Counted from the first letter of the stretch, positions 18,042 to 26,676 are shown. The stretch: 36,970 bases of DNA from Oscillospiraceae bacterium (GCA_015065925.1 SVPL01000024.1:1-36970), one strand, 5' to 3'. Numbers and translations: made by a program. Notes: generated from the sequence alone by a model not told the origin.

Positions 18042-19436
18042 TTACCTACAAATTTTATCGGGGTTAAGTATATTTTTAGGGTCAAATGCGGCTTTTATTC
18101 CCTGCATAATCTGCATTTGGGTTTCGCCTAATTGATTTTTAAGGTAGCCTTTTTTGGCAAAGCCGATACCGTGCTCACCCGAAACCTGACCGCCGAATTC
18201 CTCAGCTTTTTTATACATTTTATCAAAGATATTTGATAATTTTTCTTCCCAAACATCCTTTTCAAGTCCGTCGCGGCAGATGTAAATGTGAAGATTACCA
18301 TCACCCGCATGACCAAAGCTGGGAATACGAATGTTAAATTCCTTTGCCAAATCGTGTGTGAAAAGAATATAATCTGCAATTCGGTTTCTGGGTACTACAA
18401 CATCACATTCATCCATTTCATCGGTAGATGCCTTAATAGCCTCCAAAAATGCACCTCTTGCCGACCAAACTGATTTTTTGCGCTCGTCGGTATCAATAAA
18501 GTAGGCATCGACAGCCCCGTTTTTAATACAAATATCGGCAACATTAGAATATTCAGCCTCAATCCAATCGGTGTGATTTCCGTCAAAGGTTAAAAGCAAA
18601 TAAGCCTCATATTTTGTGTCGGGGAATTTTTTGGAAAGATAATCCTCGGCAAACAAAATTGTCTCTTTGGACATATATTCAATAGCGGTTGGGTTTGCTT
18701 TTGAGGTTATGATTTTGGGAACGGTATCAAGGGCGGCTTGCATAGTTTCAAAGGGGAGTAACAAGCTAACCGATTTTGCGGGTAGGGGAATGAGCTTTAA
18801 AACCGCCTTGGTAATAATCGCAAGAGTACCCTCAGAACCGACAATAAGGTTTAAAAGGCTGTAGCCTGAGCTGTTTTTAACAACCTTTCCGCCAAGCTCA
18901 AGGATCTCTCCATTGGGTAAAACCACTGTAAGTCCGCGCACATAGTCCCTTGTAACGCCGTATTTTACTGCACGCATACCGCCTGCGTTTGTGGAGATGT
19001 TTCCGCCTATTGTTGCCGATTTTTCACCCGGGTCGGGGGGATAGAACAAATCGTTCTGCTCACAAAATTCGGCAAGCTCCATAAGTAGAACACCGGGTTC
19101 TACCGTTACTGTTAAATTTTCGGTATCAAGCTCTAAAATGTGATTCATCATAGTGGTGCAAAGCATAATTCCGCCGTGTACAGCAACCGAAGAACCAACA
19201 AGTCCCGTTCCCGAACCGCGTGCCGTTACGGGGATGTTGTTTTGGTAGGCATATTTCATTATTACAGAGGTTTCCTCGGTAGAGGTTACATAAATTAAAA
19301 CCTCAGGGGGATGCTCGGTACCACTTAATTCATCGTGATAAAAATCCTCGCTTATTTCATCACCAACCAAAATTCTATCATTAGGAATAACCTTTTTTAA
19401 GTATTCAATATCTTTATTATCAACCTTTTTATACAT
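18042..19436 (-). CDS. lctD: FAD-binding lactate dehydrogenase subunit of a confurcating LDH/Etf complex (LctD/GlcD type)
   Basis: 464 residues from the ATG at 19436, preceded by GGAGG; the start overlaps the end of etfA by 8 bp. The N-terminal half is a PCMH/FAD_binding_4 domain ([44 protein letters not shown]). The C-terminal FAD-linked oxidase domain has [15 protein letters not shown] and [11 protein letters not shown], conserved in D-lactate dehydrogenase/glycolate oxidase GlcD. Directly downstream of etfB and a ferredoxin-fused etfA, it fits LctD of the LctBCD complex of Acetobacterium woodii, which couples lactate oxidation with NAD to consumption of reduced ferredoxin. Glycolate or another 2-hydroxyacid as substrate remains possible. 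No lactate permease or racemase is adjacent here. Confidence 0.85.
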   Translation of the reverse strand: MYKKVDNKDIEYLKKVIPNDRILVGDEISEDFYHDELSGTEHPPEVLIYVTSTEETSVIMKYAYQNNIPVTARGSGTGLVGSSVAVHGGIMLCTTMMNHILELDTENLTVTVEPGVLLMELAEFCEQNDLFYPPDPGEKSATIGGNISTNAGGMRAVKYGVTRDYVRGLTVVLPNGEILELGGKVVKNSSGYSLLNLIVGSEGTLAIITKAVLKLIPLPAKSVSLLLPFETMQAALDTVPKIITSKANPTAIEYMSKETILFAEDYLSKKFPDTKYEAYLLLTFDGNHTDWIEAEYSNVADICIKNGAVDAYFIDTDERKKSVWSARGAFLEAIKASTDEMDECDVVVPRNRIADYILFTHDLAKEFNIRIPSFGHAGDGNLHIYICRDGLEKDVWEEKLSNIFDKMYKKAEEFGGQVSGEHGIGFAKKGYLKNQLGETQMQIMQGIKAAFDPKNILNPDKICR

Positions 19437-20634
19437 TTGCTTTAGCCTCCTTAACCTTCTGGATAAGCTCGGGCAAAACCTCATAAAGGTCACCTACAAT
19501 ACAGTAGTGCGCAACATCAAAAATAGAGGCATTTTTATCATTATTTACCGCAATAATCATATCTGAGCTTTTCATACCTGCGGCAAATTGAACCGAGCCC
19601 GAAATACCAAGTGTTATAATAAGCTTTGGCTTAACCGTTTTACCGCTAAGACCTATTTGTTTACTTGCGTCCATCCAACCGTTTTCCACCAAAGGACGGG
19701 TACAAGCAAGGTTAGCGCCCAAAAGTTCGGCAAGCTCCTTTGCAGACTCCAAATCGGCAGGAGATTTAAAGCCTCTGCCTACAGCAACAATAACATTGGC
19801 TTCCGAAAGGTCGGTTACCTTTGGTTTTATAACAGAATTTGTGATATTTACTCTGCTATCCAGCCAATCGGTGTTAACGCTCATATTTTCAATAACACCG
19901 CTTGGATTTTCGCATTTTTGAGGTGCCGAAAATATCTTATACCTTACTGTGCAAAATTGAGGACGGGTTTTAGGGGAAAGAATTTGCGCCATTATGTTAC
20001 CGCCAAATGCGGGGCGGATTTGAACTAAATCTGTGTTTTCGCGCATTTCTAAAACGGTACAGTCGGCAGTAAGACCTGTTCTGAACCTTGCCGCAACGCG
20101 GGGCGCGAGACTTCTTCCCATATTTGTTGCACCAACCAATACTGATGAGGGTTTAACCTTTTCTATAAAATCGGCGAACGCATTTGTGTATGTAGTAACG
20201 CTAAAATCACGGAAGATTTCATTATCATAAACAAAAACCTTATCGGCGCCATAGCTTAGAAGTTTTTGGGCATTATTATTTATATTTTCGCCAATTATAA
20301 TTGCGTATACGGGATGGTTAATAACCTTTGTAAGCTCTTTTGCCTTGCCCAAAAGTTCAAATGTTACAGGGTGTAGCACACCTTGCTCACAGTCGGCAAA
20401 AACGGCAATACCCTTCCATTCGTCCTTATTGATTTTTGGGGCGGCAGATTTATTCTCTACAAACTCCATAACCCCCGCGGGACCTTTTTTTACACATAGC
20501 TTGCACATTTTACAGGCTGAATTTACGGCAAGTTTATTATTTTCATAGCTTATTGCAGAAAAGGGACAGAGCGAAACAAGTTCATTTGCTATTTCTGCCG
20601 TAACCTTTTCGTGATTAATTTTAAGTTCAGGCAT
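19429..20634 (-). CDS. lctC: Electron transfer flavoprotein alpha subunit with N-terminal 4Fe-4S domain (LctC type)
   Basis: 401 residues. The N-terminus holds a ferredoxin-like segment with C23 (LCPFSAI) and C41, C44, C47 (CKMCKLC), enough for one [4Fe-4S] cluster. Then comes an EtfA N-terminal domain (~75-250; [20 protein letters not shown]) and the C-terminal FAD-binding domain ([43 protein letters not shown]). A ferredoxin-like extension marks EtfA subunits of confurcating or bifurcating complexes such as LctC. Together with etfB it should form the Etf dimer that passes electrons between NADH, ferredoxin and the LctD flavin. It lies 17 bp after etfB. Confidence 0.88.
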   Translation of the reverse strand: MPELKINHEKVTAEIANELVSLCPFSAISYENNKLAVNSACKMCKLCVKKGPAGVMEFVENKSAAPKINKDEWKGIAVFADCEQGVLHPVTFELLGKAKELTKVINHPVYAIIIGENINNNAQKLLSYGADKVFVYDNEIFRDFSVTTYTNAFADFIEKVKPSSVLVGATNMGRSLAPRVAARFRTGLTADCTVLEMRENTDLVQIRPAFGGNIMAQILSPKTRPQFCTVRYKIFSAPQKCENPSGVIENMSVNTDWLDSRVNITNSVIKPKVTDLSEANVIVAVGRGFKSPADLESAKELAELLGANLACTRPLVENGWMDASKQIGLSGKTVKPKLIITLGISGSVQFAAGMKSSDMIIAVNNDKNASIFDVAHYCIVGDLYEVLPELIQKVKEAKANV

Positions 20635-20651
20635 TTATATTTCCCCTTTCA

Positions 20652-21440
20652 TTAAATAAACTTTTTGGCTTTAAGAATTTCAAAAACCTTTGCGCCTGCA
20701 TTTTCGCCCTCAATAAACTCTCTGTTTGTGTTTTTATCAGGCGGGAAAATGCGCTCAACCTGAGTTGGTGAGCCCGAAAGCCCGTAATGATCGGGATTAT
20801 TATCCTTAAAATCGTCAAGAGATAAGGTTTTAATAAGAGCTTCATTGCCTTTTGCTTCGCATTTGCGCTTGTATGAGGGCAAACGAGGGGTGTTAATATC
20901 GGCATCTGCACAGCAAATACAGGGTAAAGAGGCATCAGCCGTTTGAATTGTGGCACCAAGCTCACTTACAATGGTTATATTGTTGTCGCTCTTAACCGAT
21001 ATTGATTTCACATTTGCAAAGTGGGGAAGTCCCATATATTCGGCAATTTCTGCACCAACCTGAGCCGTATCACCGTCGGTTGTTTGCTTACCGCAAAGAA
21101 TAAGATCAAAATTACCACTTGCGGTAATGGCAGAGGAAAGTGTGCGAGAGGTTGCAAGAACATCGGCACCCGCAAAACGGCGGTCACTAACCAAAACACC
21201 GTCATCCGCCCCCATATAAATGGCTTCCATAAGCACATCCTTAGCGGCGGGGGGCCCCATTGTAATAACCTTAACTGTGCCGCCGTTTTCCTCTTTGAGT
21301 TTAAGCGCAGTTTCCAAGGCAAATAAATCATAAGGATTCATTTTGCTTTCAACGCCGTCGCGTATAAGTACACCCGTAACGGGATCAACCTTTACATTAG
21401 ATGTGCCGGGAACCTGTTTAATACATACAATTATGTTCAT
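20652..21440 (-). CDS. lctB: Electron transfer flavoprotein beta subunit (LctB type)
   Basis: 262 residues from the ATG at 21440, chosen over a start six codons upstream because a GGGAGA site lies just before it and because MNIIVCIKQVPG is the standard EtfB N-terminus. The family motifs KMNPYDLFALE and CGKQTTDGDTAQVG (nucleotide binding) are clear. In bifurcating Etfs this subunit binds the flavin or NADH site where electrons split or merge. First gene of the etfB-etfA-lctD operon, with an extended -10 promoter and a dyad in the untranslated leader. The lct assignment rests on gene order. Confidence 0.88.
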   Translation of the reverse strand: MNIIVCIKQVPGTSNVKVDPVTGVLIRDGVESKMNPYDLFALETALKLKEENGGTVKVITMGPPAAKDVLMEAIYMGADDGVLVSDRRFAGADVLATSRTLSSAITASGNFDLILCGKQTTDGDTAQVGAEIAEYMGLPHFANVKSISVKSDNNITIVSELGATIQTADASLPCICCADADINTPRLPSYKRKCEAKGNEALIKTLSLDDFKDNNPDHYGLSGSPTQVERIFPPDKNTNREFIEGENAGAKVFEILKAKKFI

Positions 21441-21473
21441 AAATATCTCCCATCCCAATTGAAATATAATTTT

Positions 21474-21490
21474 TTGACTTAATTTGTCAA
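21474..21490. promoter_or_regulatory. Candidate operator in the lct leader
   Basis: TTGAC and GTCAA separated by 7 bp, located 14-30 bp downstream of the predicted transcription start and upstream of the etfB ribosome binding site. Position suits a roadblock-type repressor such as a GntR/FadR-family lactate regulator; no such gene is in the window, so the binder is unknown. Confidence 0.45.
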
Positions 21491-21510
21491 TTGTTTGAAA
21501 TTATTAATTT

Positions 21511-21539
21511 ATTATACCATATCTTGTATTTTAAAACAA
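21511..21539 (-). promoter_or_regulatory. Predicted promoter of the lct operon
   Basis: On the minus strand TTGTTT (21534-21539), 17-bp spacer, TATAAT (21511-21516), preceded by TGG, an extended -10 element. The leader is about 65 nt long. Confidence 0.75.
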
Positions 21540-21615
21540 CCAAAAATTTCGTTTTTTTAGTTGTTTTTTAACAATATGAATAGTGATTATTGCAAACCTT
21601 TGATAAAAAATTAAC

Positions 21616-21652
21616 AAAAATCCACCCAAGTGTAAAAAATAGGTGGATTTTT
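21616..21652 (-). terminator. Intrinsic terminator after the PflX-type gene
   Basis: AAATCCACC (21618-21626) pairs with GGTGGATTT (21642-21650) across a 15-nt loop. Read on the minus strand it is followed by a T-run, and it lies 15 bp after the stop at 21667. Confidence 0.75.
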
Positions 21653-21666
21653 ATGTTAAAAAAACA

Positions 21667-22554
21667 TCAAAGATTGAAATTTGGGATTTTATCGGTGCCA
21701 ACGGCGGTATCGGACTGTATAAAGCCTTCAAGTCCTAATAATTCAAATTCCTCGCTTGCAAGGGAGTATTCGTAATCGTTTACTGTACGGTTAAGTTCGT
21801 CGGGCAGATTTTCACCCATAGGGGTATACTGTCGCATAAGTGAAAAAAGGGCTAAACCTTTAAAATTTGCGTGAACCTTGTTAATAATTTTCAAAGTGTC
21901 GGATATTTGCTCGGGCAACATTAAATGTCTTATAATGGTGCCTTTTTGCAGTATTCCATCATCATTTATAACGGGTGCGCCTGTAATATTTATCATTTCT
22001 TTTATGGCATCTAAAATAATGTCGGGGTAATCCTCGCTATTTGAATAATTTTTAGCCAAATATGGACTTTGGTATTTATAATCGGTTAGAAAAATATCAA
22101 TATACCCCTTCAAAGATTTAATTATTTCAGATCTTTCAAATCCGCTTGTGTTGTAAACAAAGGGTATTTTGAGACCCTTTGATTTGGCAATTTCAATACT
22201 TTTCTTTATAGTGGGCATATAGTGGGTAGGGGAGACCAAATTAATGTTATTAGCACCCTTTTGTTCAAGCGTTATGTACTGTTCTGCCAATTCTTCGGCA
22301 GAGAACTTTTTGCCAACGGATTTTCGGCGGCTGATTTGACTATTTTGGCAAAAAATACATTTCATTGTGCAGTGTGTGAAAAATACAGTGCCCGAACCGT
22401 TTTTGCCCGAAATTATTGGCTCCTCCATAAAATGTAGGTCAATTCGGTTAACCTCAGTTTTGTTTGAAGCTCCGCAAAAACCGACCTCACCCATATTCCT
22501 GTTAACCTTACATTCTCTGGGACAAAGCCTACATTCATTATATTCTGTGTGCAT
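21667..22554 (-). CDS. pflX: Radical SAM protein of the PflX family (pyruvate formate-lyase activating enzyme homologue)
   Basis: 295 residues. The radical SAM motif CX3CX2C is at C62, C66, C69 (HCTMKCIFCQN). An N-terminal cysteine cluster, C8, C11, C15 and C27 (CRLCPRECKVNR...GFCG), matches the PflX branch of PFL-activase homologues. GSGTVFF, VSPTHYMPTI and a DIFLTDYKY segment are typical of the barrel. It would use SAM and a 4Fe-4S cluster to generate a 5'-deoxyadenosyl radical; its target is unknown, and no pyruvate formate-lyase is nearby. GGAG precedes the ATG. It has its own promoter with a perfect dyad over the -10 box and a terminator after its stop, so it is probably monocistronic. 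Confidence 0.88.
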   Translation of the reverse strand: MHTEYNECRLCPRECKVNRNMGEVGFCGASNKTEVNRIDLHFMEEPIISGKNGSGTVFFTHCTMKCIFCQNSQISRRKSVGKKFSAEELAEQYITLEQKGANNINLVSPTHYMPTIKKSIEIAKSKGLKIPFVYNTSGFERSEIIKSLKGYIDIFLTDYKYQSPYLAKNYSNSEDYPDIILDAIKEMINITGAPVINDDGILQKGTIIRHLMLPEQISDTLKIINKVHANFKGLALFSLMRQYTPMGENLPDELNRTVNDYEYSLASEEFELLGLEGFIQSDTAVGTDKIPNFNL

Positions 22555-22566
22555 TGTTTACACTCC

Positions 22567-22593
22567 GTTAAACTAATATGAATAAAGTTTAAC
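22567..22593. promoter_or_regulatory. Perfect dyad over the pflX -10 region, candidate operator
   Basis: GTTAAACT (22567-22574) and AGTTTAAC (22586-22593) form a perfect 8-bp inverted repeat with an 11-bp spacer. It covers the -10 box and the start point. It resembles but does not match the Rex consensus I recall (TTGTTAA-type). In RNA only the part downstream of the start would be present, so a DNA operator is more likely than a hairpin. Confidence 0.5.
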
Positions 22594-22614
22594 ATAAGAT
22601 TAAAGCATTTGCAA
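22586..22614 (-). promoter_or_regulatory. Predicted promoter of the pflX-type gene
   Basis: Minus strand TTGCAA (22609-22614), 17-bp spacer, TAAACT (22586-22591), with TGT in front of the -10 (extended form). Confidence 0.6.
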
Positions 22615-22682
22615 GAATTGATGAAATAATTATTGTGAATTTTGGTTTAAAATGTAATGAAAAACTACAATTTATCTTCAGA

Positions 22683-23342
22683 TTAACTACAAAACCTATG
22701 CTTTCCAATTGTGGTTATATGTGGTCTTGACCAAATCCAATTACTTGTGGCGGTGGCAGGGTTAAAATAATAAATTGCTCCACCACTGGGATCCCATCCG
22801 TTTAGAGCGTCGCGGGCGGCTTTGTAGGCGCTATCGGCAACGGGTTTGTCAAACTGACCGTCGTCAAGGCAGCTGAAGGCGCCGTTTTGGTAAACTACTC
22901 CCGAAATTGTAGATGGGAAGGACGGATGCTCCACTCTATTTAAAACAACGGCACCCACCGCAACCTGACCTGTATATGGTTCGCCCCTTGCCTCGGCAGA
23001 GATAATACGCGCCAAAAGGTGATAATCGGCATTATTTCCGCCCGTGTTTGTTGAGCTTCCACCCGTTGGCAGACCTATTTTTTCTAAGGTTTTAGGTCCC
23101 GCAATTCCATCAGCTGTAAGTCCGTTGTTCTTTTGGAACTTTATAACGGCATTTTTGGTGGCTGTTCCGTAAATTCCGTCAATACTGCCTGTGTAATAAC
23201 CCCATTTTTTAAGCCTTGTTTGAATGTTTTTAACTTCTGTTCCTCTGGAGCCCATTTTTGAAAGCGCCGAAACCGAAACACTACCCAAAATAACGGCAAA
23301 TATTATAATAAAAGCAAGCATACTCCAAAATTTGTTTTTCAT
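22683..23342 (-). CDS. sleB: Spore-cortex-lytic-type cell wall hydrolase (SleB family)
   Basis: 219 residues: an N-terminal hydrophobic signal/anchor (~6-26), a PG_binding_1 domain (~30-92; GSRGTEVKNIQTRLKKWGYY, DGIYGTATKNAVIKFQ, GLTADGIAGPKTL), a Gly/Ser/Asn linker, and a Hydrolase_2 domain (~107-219) with ARIISAEARGEPYTGQVAVG carrying the catalytic glutamate and VVLNRV. This is the SleB/CwlJ lytic transglycosylase arrangement that degrades spore cortex during germination. SleB normally sits with ypeB; none is adjacent, so a role in vegetative or mother-cell wall lysis cannot be excluded. It is divergent from the membrane protein at 23478. No clear sporulation-sigma promoter was seen. Confidence 0.9.
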   Translation of the reverse strand: MKNKFWSMLAFIIIFAVILGSVSVSALSKMGSRGTEVKNIQTRLKKWGYYTGSIDGIYGTATKNAVIKFQKNNGLTADGIAGPKTLEKIGLPTGGSSTNTGGNNADYHLLARIISAEARGEPYTGQVAVGAVVLNRVEHPSFPSTISGVVYQNGAFSCLDDGQFDKPVADSAYKAARDALNGWDPSGGAIYYFNPATATSNWIWSRPHITTIGKHRFCS

Positions 23343-23450
23343 ATTGTCACATCCCTTAATTTTGTGTTTGATTACTATAAGTTTTTCCTAAAAAAACAAA
23401 TTTATTAATAAAGTTAATATTTTGTTATTTTATTTTAAACATAAATAGTG

Positions 23451-23456
23451 TATAAT
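23451..23456 (+). promoter_or_regulatory. Possible -10 element before the membrane protein gene
   Basis: A TATAAT at 23451-23456 lies 21 bp before the ATG-proximal region, but no good -35 box is found 16-18 bp upstream (only TTTTAT). The transcript would have a very short leader containing the AAAGGAG site. Confidence 0.3.
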
Positions 23457-23477
23457 ACATTTAAAGGAGTGATTTTT

Positions 23478-25103
23478 ATGGCTAAAAGAATTATTATTTC
23501 TGCATTAGTTACACTTTTGTTAGGTGGAGTGGGGTATTATATTTCATTACCGCCCCTTCATATTAAATCGTCTGAATTTTGGGGATTTTTAATTTATATC
23601 ATCGTTGTTTTTTTAGTATGCTTTTTCTTTTCGGGTGTTAAAAAAATACTAAAAAATGGGTCTTATGTTCCTAAAAGTCACAGAATAAAAATGCCCAAAA
23701 CAAAAAAGATGAAAATCATTGTATTAAGCTCAATAGCAATTGTTATTGTTGGATTTTTAGCAATATTTATTTCATCTTCCGAGATGTTTAACGCAAAGGA
23801 TTACAGAAATCTTTTGAAGGTGGAGGAGCGCGATTTTAACGAAGATATATCTGAAATCTCGCTTTCCCAAATACCCGTGGTGGATAAGGATACCGCAACA
23901 AGACTTGGAAGCCGTAAAATAGGCGAGGTTGTAGAGCTTGTTTCTCAGTTTAATGTTTCGGATTTTTATACCCAAATCAATTATAAATCGGCGCCAACAA
24001 GAGTTTCGCCGTTGGATTACGCCGATATTATAAAGTGGATCAGCAACCGTTCAGAGGGTATTCCTTACTATGTGAAAATAGATATGGCAACTCAGGATAC
24101 CGAGCTTGTTAAGCTTGAAATCGGTATGAAATATACCCCCGGTGAGTTTTTCTCTCGCGACCTTATGCGTCATGTAAGGTTTAGTTATCCTACAAAAATG
24201 TTTGAGTCGGTTACCTTTGAAATTGACGATAACGGTCACCCTTACTGGAATGTTTCTTATTATGATTACACAATAGGCTTTTTAGGTGGCAGAGATATTA
24301 CGGGAATTATTATGGTTGATGCCGTTACGGGCGAGATGAAAAACTATCCCGTAGCCGATGTACCACAGTGGGTGGACACCGTTTATGATTCCCAGATGTT
24401 AATTGAGCAAGCCGATTTATGGGGTGCTTATACTAATGGATTTTGGAACTCAATTTTTGGGCAGAAGAATGTTGTTCAAACCACCGACGGATATAATTAT
24501 CTCGCTCTTGATGATGATGTTTGGATGTACACAGGTATAACCTCGGTTGTTGATGACGCTTCAAACATTGGATTTTTACTTGTAAATCTTCGCACTAAAG
24601 AGGCGCGTCAATATACTATGAACGGTGCTGAGGAATATTCGGCAATGGAATCTGCAGAGGGTATGATTCAAGAGAAAAACTATATTGCAACCTTCCCGAT
24701 TTTGGTTAATATTGCAGATACTCCTTCATATTTTATAAGTCTTAAGGATAACGCGGGACTTGTTAAGGCTTATTCCTTTGTTTCGGTAACAGATTACCAA
24801 ATTGTTGGTGTTGCCGATACAATCGCAGGTGCCGATGCTGAATACCGCAGACTTCTTAAGGATATTGGGGGCGTAAAAGAGGAAGAAAAGCCCGAGCCTG
24901 TTACAACCGAAGTTACAATAACCGTTGAGGCGGTTTCTTCGGCAGTTGTGGATGGAAATACCGTTTATTATATAAAATCAACCGACGGCAAAATTTATAC
25001 CGTCGGCATAGGTGTAAGTTCCAATTTACCCTTTATTAAGGCGGGGGATGTTATTAAGGCTACAGTAAATAGTGAGAATAATGCTATTAAATCAATAAAC
25101 TAA
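23478..25103 (+). CDS. Conserved-looking membrane protein of unknown function
   Basis: 541 residues from the ATG at 23478, chosen for the AAAGGAG site 8 bp upstream. Three hydrophobic segments lie in the first ~105 residues (ISALVTLLLGGVGYYI, FLIYIIVVFLVCFFF, IIVLSSIAIVIVGFLAIFI). A long extracytoplasmic-looking region of ~350 residues follows, rich in aromatic residues and Asp (DIIKWISNRSEGIPYYVKID, PVADVPQWVDTVYD, GFWNSIFGQKN). After an EEEKPEP linker comes a small C-terminal beta domain of ~60 residues (VTIEAV-like start, YYIKSTDGKIYTV), perhaps OB-like. I do not recognise a catalytic motif. The segment ITGIIMVDAVTGEM recalls PepSY-like propeptide folds, a weak hint only. Its stop overlaps the convergent spoIIR stop by 4 bp. 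Confidence 0.85.
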   Translation: MAKRIIISALVTLLLGGVGYYISLPPLHIKSSEFWGFLIYIIVVFLVCFFFSGVKKILKNGSYVPKSHRIKMPKTKKMKIIVLSSIAIVIVGFLAIFISSSEMFNAKDYRNLLKVEERDFNEDISEISLSQIPVVDKDTATRLGSRKIGEVVELVSQFNVSDFYTQINYKSAPTRVSPLDYADIIKWISNRSEGIPYYVKIDMATQDTELVKLEIGMKYTPGEFFSRDLMRHVRFSYPTKMFESVTFEIDDNGHPYWNVSYYDYTIGFLGGRDITGIIMVDAVTGEMKNYPVADVPQWVDTVYDSQMLIEQADLWGAYTNGFWNSIFGQKNVVQTTDGYNYLALDDDVWMYTGITSVVDDASNIGFLLVNLRTKEARQYTMNGAEEYSAMESAEGMIQEKNYIATFPILVNIADTPSYFISLKDNAGLVKAYSFVSVTDYQIVGVADTIAGADAEYRRLLKDIGGVKEEEKPEPVTTEVTITVEAVSSAVVDGNTVYYIKSTDGKIYTVGIGVSSNLPFIKAGDVIKATVNSENNAIKSIN

Positions 25104-25741
25104 AAATTTTTAAGTTTATTTTTAATCGCTTCATACCATTCTATTATTTTAAAACGCATCTCATAACGGGGTGCGTTTTCTGCTATTTCGGCAGATTTTT
25201 CATCAACTGCTTCGGTTAATTTATGCTCCTTTTCGGCGGCGGGAACACACATTGAAGGGAACATAACGCACCACCAATTTTTTCCCTCTGCCTTACCAAT
25301 AAGCACCCTTACAGCGTCATATTCCCCTGCGGGTAGAGTAAAATCCTCATAAACGCGGGTATCAAAATATGTTTTACCGATGCTTATGCTTACAGGTTGA
25401 TTTTTCCCTTCTTTAATTAATACTTCCTCGGCAATTGCTGTTAAAAAATCGGTGTTATTATTAACCATTTCTATGGCGGCCTCTTTGTTATTTGCAGTTT
25501 CAAAAAGTCCGTTAGAGTTTTTTAACAGTTCATCACGAATTTTAAGCTTTATGGCTTGGTCTTCAGCGCTATTTGAATTGGCTATTATGTGTAGCCTTAA
25601 AACATTCTCTTTTAAATCCTCACATTTTGCTTCAAATTCTGCAAGTGAAAAAATCATACTAAAAAGCATTGCCGCCAATAACGCCGTAATAAAATCTCTT
25701 TTAAAATTTTCCTTTTTAAAAATTCTTTTTATTAATTTCAT
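25100..25741 (-). CDS. spoIIR: Stage II sporulation protein R
   Basis: 213 residues from the ATG at 25741; the upstream in-frame GTG overlaps the AAGGAG site. An N-terminal transmembrane segment (ITALLAAMLFSMIFSL) serves as signal. The family block VLRLHIIANSNSAEDQAIKLKIRDELL is clear, and so are LPAGEYDAVRVLIG and GKNWWCVMFPSMC. SpoIIR is made in the forespore under sigma-F and secreted to activate the SpoIIGA protease, which processes pro-sigma-E in the mother cell. It is good evidence that the organism sporulates. The gene follows ispE; its ribosome binding site lies in a two-tier hairpin (25747-25799). No sigma-F promoter was recognised with confidence. Confidence 0.93.
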   Translation of the reverse strand: MKLIKRIFKKENFKRDFITALLAAMLFSMIFSLAEFEAKCEDLKENVLRLHIIANSNSAEDQAIKLKIRDELLKNSNGLFETANNKEAAIEMVNNNTDFLTAIAEEVLIKEGKNQPVSISIGKTYFDTRVYEDFTLPAGEYDAVRVLIGKAEGKNWWCVMFPSMCVPAAEKEHKLTEAVDEKSAEIAENAPRYEMRFKIIEWYEAIKNKLKNF

Positions 25742-25746
25742 AAAAT

Positions 25747-25799
25747 AAAACACTCCTTTAGTTTTTGCTTTATGTACAAAAACATTATTGGAGTGTTTT
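25747..25799 (-). promoter_or_regulatory. Two-tier hairpin that contains the spoIIR ribosome binding site
   Basis: Outer stem: 25747-25756 with 25790-25799, 10 perfect base pairs. Inner stem: 25761-25767 with 25777-25783, 7 perfect base pairs, 9-nt loop. On the minus-strand transcript the 3' arm of the outer stem begins GGAG, the spoIIR Shine-Dalgarno sequence, and ends in TTTT. It lies between the ispE stop and the spoIIR start. It could mask translation of read-through transcripts or act as a weak terminator. Confidence 0.65.
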
Positions 25800-25806
25800 A
25801 AATAGT

Positions 25807-26676
25807 TTATTCAATTATTTTTATTCCAACGGGTGAGGTTTTGCAAAGGTAAACTTCTTTGTAGTTTCCTTTAAGCAAATCAACAAGACCGTCAGGTATG
25901 GTTTTAAAAAGTCCGAAAACGGTTGGACCGCTACCCGAAAGACCTGATAAAAATGCACCTTTTTCAAGTAGTAGCCTGCAAATTTCCTCTTGCTCTGCTT
26001 TGTCGTCAGAGGCATATAAAAAGCTGTTGTGAGATATGTGGGGAGTGATATTATCTAATCCGCTATTAATGTGTCGGAAAACGCTTTTTTTCTCAGTTAA
26101 ATGTGGAATTGAAAGATTATCAATGCGAGAATACATTTCACCCGTTGAACCTTTTTTGTGATGCTTAATTAAAATTACATCATAATCACCAATGTAGGGA
26201 AGTGGGGTGAGCTTTTCGCCAATACCCTCAGCAAGGTAGGTGCCGCCAAGCAAACAAAAAGGTACATCAGCGCCAAGCTGTAAGGCTAGCTCAAGAAGTT
26301 TAGAAGTAGATAAAATACCACCAAATGAGCGATTAAGGCAAAGCAAAACTGCGGCGGCATCGGCACTGCCACCCGCTAATCCCGCTGAAAGGGGTATTTC
26401 CTTTTTTAGACTGATGTTAATAAGCGCAGACTCTTTTATTTTATTTAAAAACAATTCTGCCGCTTTTGTAACAAGGTTTTCCCCTTCTATAACTGCGCCT
26501 TTGGTTGTAACTGTTATACCGTTTCCTTCCTTAACCTCTACAGTAACCTCGTCGGCGAGATTTACCGACTGAAAAATTGTGAAAATATCGTGATAACCGT
26601 CGTCCCGTTTGCACAGAACATCAAGCTCAAGATTAATTTTTGCATTTGCTAAGGCGGTCGTTTTTTTAGTTTTCAC
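25807..26676 (-). CDS. ispE: 4-diphosphocytidyl-2-C-methyl-D-erythritol kinase
   Basis: 289 residues, GHMP kinase family. ANAKINLELDVLCKRDDGYHDI is the IspE N-terminal signature and PLSAGLAGGSADAAAVL is the ATP-binding loop; SGLSGSGPTVFGLF is the third GHMP motif. It phosphorylates CDP-ME in the MEP route to isoprenoids. Translation begins at GTG (26676), inside the 3' end of the aminotransferase gene (11-bp overlap), with only a weak ribosome binding site, so it likely depends on coupling to the upstream gene. Confidence 0.95.
   Translation of the reverse strand: MKTKKTTALANAKINLELDVLCKRDDGYHDIFTIFQSVNLADEVTVEVKEGNGITVTTKGAVIEGENLVTKAAELFLNKIKESALINISLKKEIPLSAGLAGGSADAAAVLLCLNRSFGGILSTSKLLELALQLGADVPFCLLGGTYLAEGIGEKLTPLPYIGDYDVILIKHHKKGSTGEMYSRIDNLSIPHLTEKKSVFRHINSGLDNITPHISHNSFLYASDDKAEQEEICRLLLEKGAFLSGLSGSGPTVFGLFKTIPDGLVDLLKGNYKEVYLCKTSPVGIKIIE

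Noticed and set aside
21590..21775. 61-codon plus-strand frame between lct and pflX
   Set aside because: It overlaps the terminator and the conserved C-terminus of the radical SAM gene and has no ribosome site.
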